Shown here piece after piece: positions 10,618 through 20,498 of a stretch of 64,000 bases of DNA. Every line of letters starts with the position of its first letter. Position 1 is the stretch's first letter. Source of the stretch: Agriotes lineatus. Taxonomy: Eukaryota; Arthropoda; Insecta; Coleoptera; Elateridae. Under the pieces are notes generated by a model. That model saw only the letters and a list, made by a program, of their open reading frames with translations. It was not told the DNA's origin and did not search any database. The stretch spans positions 177,788,015-177,852,014 of the forward strand of contig OW679195.1 in assembly GCA_940337035.1 (NCBI GenBank), in the 5' to 3' direction. Position numbers and translations under genes: made by a program.

Positions 10618-11316
10618 GTTTATAAAAATAAAAAATGTGGATGAAACTAGTGTACCTGTATAATACTGCAGTAAGAGTAAAGCAAACAGCGAAAAAATGT
10701 GGATCATTTTTTCAAGGCTACCATGATTTAAAAATATTGAAAAAACAAGGTGTTTTATGTTGGTGGTACTGTAAGTCTATGTGAAATTCGAGGTTAGCAG
10801 GTTAGGTTTTGCAACAGTCTGCGAGAGCGTGTGGCCGGCTGGTAGAGTGCTTGCGCCAGCAGTCGGCAGGTAGTGGGTTCGAGCCCCACACCGGTACATT
10901 GGAAACATCGAACGCTCTTCGGCCATCATACGAACATCTTTGGTGGTCGTGAACCCTGTGAAGGCATTCTTCCTTAATTCACAAGGGGTTAGGCTAGCCA
11001 CTTACCCCAGCCGCGGCTTAAGATGGCTTATAAAACAGCACCCAATGTGTGGAAATAAAGGGCTCTCAGCCTATATTAAGAGGAAGACAGTCTGCGTCAA
11101 ATTCGAGGTTAGCAGATTAGGTTTTGCGTCAGTCTGTGTCAAAACTGACCGAAAACCTAACCTGATAACCTCGAATTTGACATAGACTTACAGTGCCACC
11201 AACATAAAACACCAATATTTTATTAAATCATGGTAGCTATGAAAAGATGATCGAACTTTTTCGGCTATTTGCTCTACTCTTACTAAAGTATCATACAGGT
11301 ACACTAATGAAAACCT
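10618..11316. repeat. Long palindrome with core module, split by a SINE
   Basis: Left arm 10618-10812 and right arm about 11150-11316 mirror each other: GTGTACCTGTATAATACT against AGTATCATACAGGTACAC, TACCATGATTTAA against TTAAATCATGGTA, TGTTTTATGTTGGTGG against CCACCAACATAAAACA. The centre is the core module. A SINE (10824-11086) sits in it, and after removing the SINE the left core arm is present twice in tandem (to 10813 and from 11097). Confidence 0.75.
10824..11086 (+). mobile_element. tRNA-derived SINE with 10-bp target duplication
   Basis: Flanked by ACAGTCTGCG at 10814-10823 and 11087-11096, a clean 10-bp target duplication. The 5' part has an A-box-like GTGGCCGGCTGGTAGAGTG and a B box GGTTCGAGCCC; the body includes GGTGGTCGTGAACCCTGTGA, GGGTTAGGCTAGCC and CAGCCTATATTAAGAGGAAG. 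263 bp, no ORF. The duplication and the polymerase III boxes support retroposition of a tRNA-derived SINE. Confidence 0.8.
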
Positions 11317-11317
11317 C

Positions 11318-11502
11318 TACAGAATGCCATCATTCGAAAGTGATGTAAAGCCGTGGGACCCATGTCACTACGATGTGTAGCATGTAAAGGATACCTTGCT
11401 AGGGTTGGAACTCCTTAGTCTCGGCAAAAAGGGCCTATGAAGGCTTACTTGCTAGACACTGAGTCTCCCCACAAATAATAATACTACTACTACTACTACC
11501 GG
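11318..11502 (+). mobile_element. SINE body with (TAC)n tail
   Basis: Shares its body with the copy at 346-478 (CATCATTCG, ACTACGATGTGTAG, GGGTTGGAACTCCTTAG) and ends in AATAATAATACTACTACTAC, a trinucleotide tail like those of many insect SINEs. Its likely head is the tRNA-like sequence at 10544-10617. Confidence 0.55.
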
Positions 11503-11606
11503 GTGATTATAAATGCGTTTCCATCAAGTTCCCGTTGACACAGACTGACGCAAAACCTAACCTCGAATATGACACAGACTTACAGTGCCACCAACATATT
11601 ATTCAT
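11498..11606. repeat. Half copy of the core module with an ACCGGGTGATTATAAATG end
   Basis: Begins with the same kind of outer arm as 5311 and 40726 (ACCGGGTGATTATAAATGCG) and then has only the right half of the core (CTGACGCAAAACCTAACC...CAGTGCCACCAACATATT). Confidence 0.65.
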
Positions 11607-11610
11607 ACAA

Positions 11611-11678
11611 CATCTTGTTTTGATGAAACAAGCTGCACTTTTCCTTATTCTGGCAGCTTGTTTCATCAAAACAAGATG
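11611..11678. repeat. Perfect 26-bp hairpin
   Basis: CATCTTGTTTTGATGAAACA plus AGCTGC is mirrored exactly, with a 16-nt loop (ACTTTTCCTTATTCTG). It directly follows ATTCATA at the end of a core-module half. Confidence 0.85.
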
Positions 11679-12984
11679 TCTTTCACTTTATAAAACGTTT
11701 ATTTGTTTAATTACATTGACTATTTATAGTTAATGTTTAACCTCCATCAATATGATTGTTTCAAAATTTTCATCATTTTATCTATTTTGACGCCGTATAC
11801 TTGCAATGTGGCTTATTTAGTCACTTGCAAAATTTGTTACTAATTATTATAAACTTTCCTTTAAGCCATTTTGGTAAGCCTTGAAAAATTTTTGTGTGTT
11901 CACTTAATCTAATTTTTAACACTTTTATTTTAGTTATAACGCATCTTAATCATTTCTGATGAAGCCATCTAAAGTGGCGAAACGTCAAATAATTTATCAA
12001 CTTGTATATGTGTAACTTTTGGACCTTAAGGAACAACAACATATTTTTGTACTACAATAAACTTTTTGGCTAACTATCTCCCACAACTGTATTATTCATC
12101 TATTCAGCCAAATTTCATTTACCTATTATACATTATTTACGTAATCAAACTATAATTTATTTTACTTTAAAATCAATTTTGTATTAAACTTTGAAAATAG
12201 TAAGCTAAATAATAAGATGTGTAAATTAGAAAAAAATACGTTTAATATTTAAATGTACAAATTATTTAATTATAAGATCACGCTGAAACTACTGCGTCGT
12301 ATAAAATTCAGAGGTTGACGCGGTTGCAAACGTCTACTTATTGGCGATAAGAATGCCCGATAAAGTTCATGAAACTATTCAAATCTTCTTAAAATAGCGT
12401 TTTGCGTGCAGCCACGTAATAATGTTGCAAATTCGTTCGTGTGTTCGAAATGAAGTTCCAAGCAGTAAAATAACTACATGTGTGGACTTATAGTTCTTCA
12501 AACATATTTTTTAGCTTTAAATTGTTGTTTGCCAAATTATCTAATCTGGTGTGCGGTAGTGTGGTAAACTGAATGATAATCAATTTTTAAAAGATCCTTA
12601 TCATCGTTTGTATAAATATATCGAGCTGCCGAATTCAAGATGTTAAATATACTTTTTAAAAATAAACTGACCTTTACCATACACCTATCACAATAACCTT
12701 GTCATTTATCACAGTTAAAGGTCGCAATTCCATTGTTTTAGGGGTAGTTCCTAAAATATTATATACACATATATCATACAAATTATGTCACTATATTTGT
12801 GCAGTACTTTATAATAATCTACTATGCAGTGGATGTACCAATTATAGCCAAGTTTAAGCTAACTTACCTTGGAAAATGTCGTTGACATTTACGTAAAATT
12901 AAAAATTTCAATTTATTTACTAATATTAATACAGCGTGATCAGCAGTAACTAATCGAGTTAGTAATCCAAAATTTTGCTTGATA
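11679..12984. other. AT-rich stretch, no gene seen
   Basis: Contains the hammerhead-like motif at 11956-11984 and otherwise nothing I can assign. No coding similarity in any frame. Confidence 0.45.
11956..11984 (+). ncRNA. Hammerhead-ribozyme-core-like motif
   Basis: CTGATGA, then A, then GCCA/TGGC pairing around a 7-nt loop, then GAAAC. This has the order of a hammerhead catalytic core (CUGAUGA, stem II, GAAA), with one extra A before stem II. I could not pair convincing stems I and III, so activity is doubtful. A similar arrangement occurs in the Penelope-like pseudo-LTR at 51569-51601. Confidence 0.3.
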
Positions 12985-13090
12985 TTGGCAAGATTGTAAG
13001 TTTATATCAAATTCGAGGTTAACAAGTTAGGTTTGCTTCGGTCTGTGTCTGTGTCTGCTAACCTCGAATTTGACATAGACTTAGAGTCGT
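12985..13090. repeat. Core palindromic module, shortened centre
   Basis: ATTGTAAGTTTATATCAAATTC...GAATTTGACATAGACTTAGAG with a centre reduced to GGTCTGTGTCTGTGTC. It abuts the Penelope pseudo-LTR fragment. Confidence 0.75.
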
Positions 13091-13190
13091 TACGTAACAA
13101 ACGACTTCCGGGATTGGACCGTGCAATTATTCATTAGTGAGGTTGAAGGCTCTTCGAGCTCAATAATGACACGGTCCACCCCATCCCTCG
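13091..13190. mobile_element. Penelope-like pseudo-LTR fragment, inverted doublet
   Basis: TACGTAACAAACGACTTCCG and GGGATTGGACCGTG match the ends of the pseudo-LTRs at 51500 and 53786. The same end then recurs inverted (AATAATGACACGGTCC), so two pseudo-LTR ends face each other across about 30 bp. Confidence 0.65.
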
Positions 13191-14456
13191 ATCTGGTTCA
13201 AATTGTTGCTTTCTGAACTTCGTTTAAAGGGACCATTTTAACTTGACGTTAATATTGTCAGTGACATGAGTTTGTTTGAATTTGTTATATTACAACCCAA
13301 TTCCATCTGTTCAAAATTAGCTGTACCAGTTTTCTCTTAAGGCTATGGTAAGTATTATCAAAGAGCAATTATATGCTCTTTGGTATTGTATTATAGTATT
13401 AAAATTCTTGAAAGGTACAATCGAATTCTAAAATGTGTTGTACAGCGACAGTTGTAAGTTTATTTGTGGTACTCAACAAATGGGCTCACACTGTATCATT
13501 AACTGCGTAGACCTAGATGTATACTTTCAAAATATTTGTATGGACGACAGTTTTTTGAAATTTATCAAATTAAATCACACTCACAAAGCACACATACTGT
13601 ACAACACTTGAATTACTTTAATGAACACGATTGTACAAGGGTTGTTTTGTCAATTTTTAGTAACAGGCCATGGATACCAATGGAAATAGACTCATTTACA
13701 GAAATTGAAAGCTCATTCTTTTGACAGTTTCCAGTTGCAACTTTTTGAGAGGCTGGTGCTAAAATTTGTACAGCGATCGCCAAAAAGTCAGCATAACATT
13801 GAAAACATTCTCATTTTTTATTTTTCAAAAAAAAACTTTCGACGGCTATTATTTGTGCTTGTCTGAAAACCTATTTAGCCCCTATCAGATATACCGAGTG
13901 ATTTTTACTTAGTTCGAAACTAGCGTTGCTTAAAATTGTCAAAATAAAAAAGTGTTCTTTTTCGGAAATGAAGTAAGATTTTAATGACATTTTTTAGCGT
14001 ATGTCAGTTTTAGGCAACTAAACAATTTCAAGACCAGAAAACAACTTTCTTCAAGTTTCGCAAAAATTGAATTTGTAAATTTTTATAATATTTTTCAAAA
14101 TTTTACATACCAAAACTTCATTTTAAAATTCAATTTTTTTAGGCAAGAACTTTAAAAATTTATAATTAGAAAAAACAATAGAAAATGTTAATTCTTTTAG
14201 ATTTTGTATTTACCTAAAAGTAATATGTTGGCATAATTTTTACGTTTTGATGCAAGGCGCTTTTTGCAGAAATATTTTCAATGATAATGCATTTTTTCGC
14301 AATTATCTCAAAAATGTTAAATTTGACAGATAACCGATATCACGTGACAACTTTTGTTTGGCCCAATTGTAACGTTTTTCAATTACCTCCAATTGCCAAG
14401 GTTTTGATCTTCAAAAAAAAAACTGTAAATAATAGCTATTTTGTGCAACAAGTGCT
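13191..14456. other. AT-rich stretch, no gene seen
   Basis: Short ORFs only, none recognisable. GCGATCGCCAAAAAGT near 13775 resembles GGCGATCACTGTA near 16972 reversed, hinting at more of the inverted element pair, but the match is short. Confidence 0.4.
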
Positions 14457-14518
14457 AAAAGTGAATGTTTATGCACGAGACATGAAACATTTTCATGTCT
14501 CGTGCATGAACACTTTTT
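14457..14518. repeat. Hairpin, near-perfect 27-bp arms
   Basis: AAAAGTG...TATGCACGAGACATGAAA mirrors TTTCATGTCTCGTGCATGAA...CACTTTT across a very short loop (ACAT). Confidence 0.85.
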
Positions 14519-14589
14519 TCTTCAAACGGTAGTAAAATATGGCATTATACTGCTGGATTGATGACGCTAAACTGTCACTTTATTGCCAC

Positions 14590-14754
14590 GTGGCAGATAA
14601 TATTATCTGCCGCTGACGAGCGGCAGATAAAGTTATTATCTGCCGCTGACGACTTTATCTGCCGCTCGTTAGCGGCAGATAAAGTTACTATCTGCCGCTG
14701 ACAACTTTATCTGCCGCTCGTCAGCGGCAGGTAATATTATCTGCCGCTGACGAG
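14590..14754. repeat. Cluster of overlapping palindromes of one 10-bp word
   Basis: The word ATCTGCCGCT and its complement AGCGGCAGAT occur about nine times in alternating orientation, joined by GACGA, CTCGT and AAAGTTA spacers. It starts with a perfect 20-bp palindrome at 14592-14611 (GGCAGATAATATTATCTGCC). Many alternative stem-loops can form. No coding capacity. Confidence 0.85.
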
Positions 14755-14826
14755 ATCAAGTAATTTTCTTCGAATTTTGTTCACAAAGTTGTAAATAATT
14801 TGTTATAGAAACGTTTGAAGAAAAAA

Positions 14827-14944
14827 TACTATATGTTATTCGGAGCAAAAGTATCTTTATGTGGCTCAGCTGTACTTATCTGCCGAGCTTGCGGTCCAGC
14901 CTCGCCACATAAAATATAACTTTTGCTCCTAATAACATAATATA
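14827..14944. repeat. Hairpin with GC-rich apex
   Basis: ATATGTTATTCGGAGCAAAA...TTTATGTGGC pairs with GCCACATAAAATA...TTTTGCTCCTAATAACATA; the loop contains GCCGAGCTTGCGGTCCAG. Confidence 0.75.
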
Positions 14945-14974
14945 CTATTATCACGAGTTTCCACGCAATATTTT

Positions 14975-16940
14975 TTACGGCCTTAAATTTACTGTTATTA
15001 ATCCATAAATGTCATTTAACAAAGGTTTGCATTTATGATAGTTATAATTTATGTCATAGTAAAGAGATGGCCGTGACGGCGCAGATGACTGTCGGTAGCT
15101 GTCAAAGTTGTAATTATAATAGCACACATTTTACTTTATTCATTACATAATGCTTTACACTTTACCTTGAACGAAAAAAGTAACTAGAATAACTTTATAA
15201 CCTCACTTTCTGTTTAAAATCCTAAATGCAACACCCGCTTCTCAGGCCATTTTCTATTTTTCCTTAATTCGGATAGCTAAATAACCATTTAGAACAGTTT
15301 TGGTACATAATCGGCGAGTCCGCTTGTATATCGGTCCCGTTTCGGCAATCTATTATCTTTTATACGGCAGCTTTCCGTATCACACAAAATTCCTAACCCG
15401 CACGTGGCTTTTGGTTCTGCTTAACAGTCTGGCATTTCGCGCGAATCTCTATACAGTCGCTTTTGCAGCTGATTATTTCATCGCATGCAAGGACGCTCAA
15501 TTTCTACTTATTCAAAACTTAGTCCGTGAGAGCGTGTGAGAAACCCTTTCCGAATTTTATATAAAACATCTGTCGATTTCTCTCGCACCGAGACAGGCTG
15601 GGCGTCATGACGCGAAGACCCTGGCTTCTTATTGGTCACTCCGCCCGGCGTTAGACGGCAGTTGGCGTTGTGGTCGATTTTTGTGTTGCTTCGAGAGGCA
15701 GACAGTGCTTGGAAAGTTACGGGGGTACTGGTGTTTTGTTGGTGGTGTCTGCTCGCGGGCTTGATTTGGGTCATTCATTAATATGGAGGTGGGATTCATC
15801 GCCGAGTGATCCAATTAACAGCCTAGCCCATTTTTGTGTTTTGCCAAGAAGGCATGAACATTCCACCCACGCTTGAAGCAGGGGGACCATTCCGGATCTC
15901 ACTGCATTCAGCTCACGCCACATATCGAAAAAGTAGTGACAGACGACGCCTACATGCAGCGCACTGCTCCCGTCTTAAGGTTGATCTAGTAACCCAGGTA
16001 ACATTGTGTTATCAACTGTTTCGCCAGCATGTTTTTGCAATAACCTTAGTGTCGTAAACTGTTTCGCTGCGAGCCAGTCTTGCTTTTGCAATTAAACTCA
16101 CATACTCGTGCCCGGCGTCTCAATTGACGTCTGGTACACTCATGTGTAAATTTCAAGCGTGTGTAATATATTTGTTTAGTAGTAAGCCGGCGTTTAAATA
16201 GAACTGATTTTGACTTGTTGTGCGGCTCAGCTATGCGTTGCAGCTTCTAGGTAGAGCGCTTCCCAGCTGGGTGTTAAGTTAAGTCGTTATTACTTCAACT
16301 GTGTCAAATTGTTATACGTGCCGACCACGTCGGTACAACTGTAAGTTGTTTATTTGGTCATGTAAAGTTGCCCAATAGATGTATTAACTGCACCGACTTA
16401 TAATTTTTCTTTTCTGTCTTGTGCATGTTTGTTTACAGGGTGACTGAGTCACTATGTCACGATCGATGTAAGGTGAGGCCCGGACGTGGTGGATGAGCGT
16501 TGCAGGTAGGTTGTTGCGTTTGTCGCTGCGCTGTAGCTTCCAGAAGTAGCATTTTAGTATCTTTTTCCCCGTTTGACCCTCAAGGTCCAGTTGAATGTGG
16601 GTCTCTTGGACTCGGACCTTGTGGCGCCCTTTTATTTGGCAACACCCTATATAGATATCAACACGCTTGCCTTGTGGTGTCTCGTGTTAGGACCCCGCCC
16701 CCCTGAGTGTATCCGAGCCGTGGCCTTTAGCCTGTTTCTTACAATGTCCAGGGTGAGCCTGCACGTTTCCCGGACTTGTCTAGTTATATGGCACTCACCC
16801 ATCCGTGAGTGTTGTTAAATCAATTTGATACTGTAACACATGTGCTAAAAGTAAATAGTTGATTTCACTTTTAACACGTTGATTTATAAAACGTCATTTT
16901 TAGTGAAACAAGCTTGTGTAGCTTTAGTAGTGGTCGTAGA
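14975..16940. repeat. Right inverted-repeat arm, partner of 7149-7935, split by an insertion
   Basis: Two blocks, 14975-15210 and 16839-16940, are the reverse complement of adjacent parts of 7149-7935. Between them lies a 1.63-kb GC-richer insertion. Divergence between the arms is visible but moderate. Confidence 0.6.
15211..16838. mobile_element. 1.63-kb GC-richer insertion bounded TG...CA (possible solo LTR)
   Basis: Defined by comparison with the uninterrupted arm at 7149-7935. It begins TGTTTAAAATCC and ends GATACTGTAACA, consistent with LTR ends. GC content is clearly above the surroundings, and there are splice-like signals (CCCAGGTAACAT near 15990, TTGTTTACAGGGTGAC near 16430). ORFs up to 88 codons overlap on both strands but none is recognisable. 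I see no clean target duplication; about 10 bp of the empty site appear to be missing. A solo LTR is the simplest reading; an exon-bearing host island is an alternative. Confidence 0.4.
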
Positions 16941-17025
16941 AAAAAATTGTTCCCATTTGATGCAAACTTTTTGGCGATCACTGTATACCTCATAGAGAGA
17001 TAATTTTTTATTTTTATAAGTTGTT

Positions 17026-17564
17026 TTTATGAGAGTGGATGTGAAACACATCATGCATGCGCCGCAGAATGGTTTTCGGGTAATGATTCTCTATAACAAT
17101 TATAAAAGAATTTTGACATATGACCAAAGTCACCATAATTTAGTGGTAGTATTATTTGACGACCATATTCCTTATTTATCCACAGTTAGTTACTGGTTCC
17201 GCGAATTTACACGTGGAGGGCGTAAATTAGAAGATGAACCTAGATTCCTTGTATATACAAGAGTTGGGACATGTAGGGTGACTTGTTTTGGATTCACAAA
17301 CCATGGAGTACCTGATTTTACCGATTTTAAAATGTATGCATACATCTTTCAATTAAAACAAATGAAATATATCTTTGCTGCGTCACATGGTCCCTGATTT
17401 GTGGATCCAATGGCTCAACTCTTAGTACATATAGGAACTCTATATGAACCGAGACCCGGACGCCCTCCAGTAGGGAGTTGTGAAGAGAACCTTAGTGTTA
17501 GCGAAAAACTGCTTAAGGTAAATCGGATTATAGCTCATAGAGAGATTCAACAAGAACCATAATG
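17026..17564 (+). pseudogene. mariner-like transposase remnant, N-terminal helix-turn-helix part
   Basis: The frame from 17029 includes FRVMILYNNYKRILTYDQSH and YWFREFTRGGRKLEDEPR, which match the N-terminal DNA-binding region of mariner-type transposases (the fold also found in SETMAR). The reading then enters about 200 bp of unrelated sequence (17245-17445) and resumes as EPRPGRPPVGS, then SVSEKLLKVNRIIAHREIQQE, the second part of the domain. The catalytic DDD domain is absent, so it is a dead fragment. GAACCTAGA (17236-17244) and GAACCGAGA (17446-17454) flank the inserted piece and may be its target duplication. Confidence 0.7.
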
Positions 17565-17577
17565 CATCCACTTCTTT

Positions 17578-18026
17578 TTTGCATGAAGGTTAGCTATGGA
17601 TTTTTGTTGTTAAGTTGCACATCTATAGAACCGTAATTTTCATTTTGTTGTATAACTTGTATAACTTCAAAAAGTTTACTGTCCTTTGACAGAATAGAAT
17701 ATAGTTGCTGGATGAGCTACTTATTTTGTTAGTACAAGTGGAGAAATATTTAAAATCTAAAGTATTGTAAGACTTCCCATGTACTTAATTGAAAATGTCT
17801 TTAATTACACAATTACTGAAATTGGATCCATACATCGAAATAACTAAAGTTCTATTTTTTGTTCTGGTTAAATATGGCAACATTGCATTTGAAGATGTTT
17901 TGTCACGTTTTCTAACTTAAATGCATTACGTAACCATAACCTCAAATAAAACCCCCGTTTAAACACAACAAAGTAATTATACACAGTTAAATTCGGAAAA
18001 CTGTCATGGCCAACCTTCATGCGAAA
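17578..18026. mobile_element. MITE-like element adjoining the BEL element
   Basis: Ends TTTGCATGAAGGTTAGCTATG and CATGGCCAACCTTCATGCGAA are an inverted pair of about 20 bp. 449 bp, no ORF. It ends 10 bp before the target duplication of the BEL/Pao element. Confidence 0.6.
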
Positions 18027-18040
18027 TAGATGTTAACAGA

Positions 18041-18473
18041 TGATTGCGGCGCGTACAACAATGAATTTAATTAATCAACTAATAGATCAAAAACAAGAAA
18101 TAATAAATACACAAATAATAAATTGCCTTGACTTACCAATCTGATGAAAACAGTAGGAGCGGGATCGACGAAATTATAGCAATTTCGTCTTCAACAGAAA
18201 TCGACTGCTAGCTGTTTGATACATTTGCAGAGCGCGGGTCACACTTAAAGCGTTGTCTTAGTTCGAGAGTGGTTAAAAGAATGGTGCGTTTCCGGAAGAG
18301 GACCAGGTATATGGGTTGGTATGCATTCGGCACAAATTTTAAAAATACGAAATTCATCATTATTGGTCCCTCTATCGGTGATAATTTTAACTAACGCCGT
18401 TGATATAATATGCAAATGCGGAAATAATTAACTCATAAAATAATAACTATACTAAAGCTATACGAACCTAACA
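18041..18473 (-). repeat. BEL/Pao 3' LTR (433 bp)
   Basis: On the plus strand it reads TGATTGCGGCG...AACCTAACA. It shares long blocks with 24033-24354 but has two extra segments, about 18145-18182 and about 18375-18447, absent from the other LTR. Confidence 0.9.
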
Positions 18474-18547
18474 TGCCTACCACCAAAATACAAGGTATTT
18501 TAACAATTATTGATTTGGGAGAGGACACAATTTTACTAGGGTCCGTT

Positions 18548-19492
18548 TTAATGTACTCTGTACAGCTTTGTAGCAACGCGGGAAATACCCTGTGCGTCTG
18601 GGTGCAGCTGGATGACCCGACCCAAGCGCCATCGCAATGGGGGAGATAAATCATCCTTGATTAACACCAAGGATCCAGGTTGGAGTTGCGTAGACACTGA
18701 TGTCCATTGAGCTCGTTGTTGGAGTGTATGCAGGTACTCGTGATGCCACCTTTTCCAAAAATTTTGGTGCATCTTTTGTAGCAGCTGCCAGCGAGTAACT
18801 CTATTAGAGCTTATTTCAATGTAATTTGGATCAGGGATGCATGTCAGTGGCGCTAATGTCAAATAGTGGTCTGAAGTCAATACTTCCAGGTCATTGGGAT
18901 CGGAACTTAAGGGGCATAGCGGACGTGAGTTTAATATGGCTTCGATTTGTGCGAGAACCGTCGACAACTCTTCAAATGTGAGGATCTGCTCCCCAATCAC
19001 ACGCATTAGGTGTGTTTTCACGGACTTGATTCCCGCCTCCCAGATACCTCCAAAATGTGGAGCAGACGGGGGATTACCTTCTTGGTCGACAGCTGTCTTA
19101 AAATAGGTCGAAAGGGCCCGTGCGGCTCCGATGAAATTGGTGCCACAATCACTCATAATGAGACCACATCGACCGCGACGAGCAATAAAACGGCGCAATG
19201 CCGCGAGGAAGGCGTCTGTGGAGAGGTCAAAAACTAGCTTTAAATGGAGCGCCTTAGTAGTCAAACAAACGAACAGACAGATGTATGCCTTATATGTTTT
19301 GGCACCTCGGACTCTACCCATAGTTATGGTATATGGACCCCCAAAATCAACTTCCATTGAATAAAATGCCTTTACCTGCTGTACTCTCAAGGCTGGTAGA
19401 TCGCTCATTGGTGGCTGTAGAGACTTTGGCTTTATTCGAAAGCAACTAAAGCATCTGGATAGAGAACGGCGGATAGCGCGCTGAGAGGACAG
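18548..19492 (-). pseudogene. BEL/Pao integrase core and C-terminal part
   Basis: Inserts element cDNA into the host genome. The frame carries the DDE triad: VDFGGPYT (first Asp), SDCGTNFIGA (second Asp) and PHFGGIWEAGIKSVK (Glu), followed by NSRPLCPLSSDPNDLEVLTSDH, which continues, and the basic C-terminal RWQLLQ and WRLGRVIQLHPD blocks of BEL/Pao integrases. Ends RVATKLYRVH and a TAA 75 bp before the 3' LTR. It is cut off from the rest of pol by a TGA at 19496-19498 that replaces an expected Trp in the segment joining the H2C2 region. The domain itself looks intact. Short plus-strand ORFs across it are shadows. Confidence 0.93.
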
Positions 19493-19495
19493 GAT

Positions 19496-20498
19496 TCAGA
19501 AATTTTGTCTAATTAAATAGTCAAGCGTGCGTGGACCAGGATGAAGGTTTTTATTGTGAACATCTTCTATGATCAATGTCGTTAGTCGATGAGACTGCGG
19601 TAGTAAAGCAGGGTGTTTTTCTTCATATGATAGAAGAATACCTCGGTCATCAAGAAATGGACTTAACTTTCGGAGTGACTTTGGAAGTGGCATGTTTAGT
19701 GTTAGGTTTTCTAGAACGTCATGGAAAGTTTGGCGTTGCACTTGCTTTACCAAGATAAGCAGGGCCTCATGTAATTCAATTGAAGTGCAGGCACCAACTA
19801 TGCGCGTTGTACGGTTCTTCAAACTATTTATAAAGCGAAGGCAATAGACAACTACCCTTAGAATCCTACTGAGCAATAAATATTTACGTAGAAGATGGTT
19901 CCAGGGTTCAAACAAATCGTCAACATGTGCCACAAAAACACTAATGATTCTCTCTTCCTTATTCACTGCAGCATAAACTTCTGATGAGTTTATTTTTAGC
20001 GTGGGCCATGCCTCAGGTGATTGCGTGAGCAACGTGGGGCCAGTCCACCATAAGGGATGGCTAAGTAATTCACGCGGTAATAGACCACGGGAAGCGCAAT
20101 CAGCGGGATTATCCTCTGATCGAATGTGACGCGAAGCTGAAGGCGGCACGCGTTTTTGGATGTGGCTAACCCTGTTACTGACAAAGGTTTTCCAGCGATG
20201 TGGCGATGAGTGTGACCAAGCAAGCACAATGGTGGAATCTGACCAGGCAACAACTTGCGAAATCTGATTCAAATAAATGGCCATAACCGATAAAACCACA
20301 TTGGATAAGAGGTACGCCCCACAGAGTTCTAACTGCAAAAGTGGGCGCCTTTTTAAGGGTGCCACCTTGGTGTTGGCGTTGACGAATTTCACAGATACAT
20401 TATTTGAATGGTCTGCTACTCGAAAATAGACCACTGCGGAATATGCGGCCTCCGAGGCATCATAGAATGCATGAAGTTCGACAATCGAAGGGTTTTTT
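19496..20498 (-). pseudogene. BEL/Pao RNase H and integrase zinc-binding region
   Basis: RNase H removes RNA from the RNA-DNA hybrid. After a frame shift in the T7 run at 20493-20499 (plus strand) the frame shows the RNase H start HAFYDAS, then LELCGAYLLSNVV, VVAWSDSTIVLAW and NPADCASRGLLPREL, all typical of BEL/Pao. Towards the end, HRLTTLIIEDVH and HPGPRTLDYLIRQNF belong to the H2C2 zinc-binding domain. The stop TGA at 19496 interrupts just after that block. The first ATG (20434) is internal; the true protein is a continuation of the polyprotein. Confidence 0.9.

Noticed and set aside
11611..11678. microRNA precursor or bacterial-type terminator
   Set aside because: Perfect long hairpins are abundant in this window as transposon remnants; no independent evidence for a microRNA, and terminators of that kind do not apply to a eukaryotic genome.
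15300..16818. Several ORFs of 60-88 codons on both strands in the GC-richer island
   Set aside because: Overlapping on both strands without recognisable motifs; higher GC alone lengthens chance ORFs.
18894..19364. Plus-strand ORFs across the BEL/Pao element
   Set aside because: Shadows of the minus-strand integrase and other pol frames.
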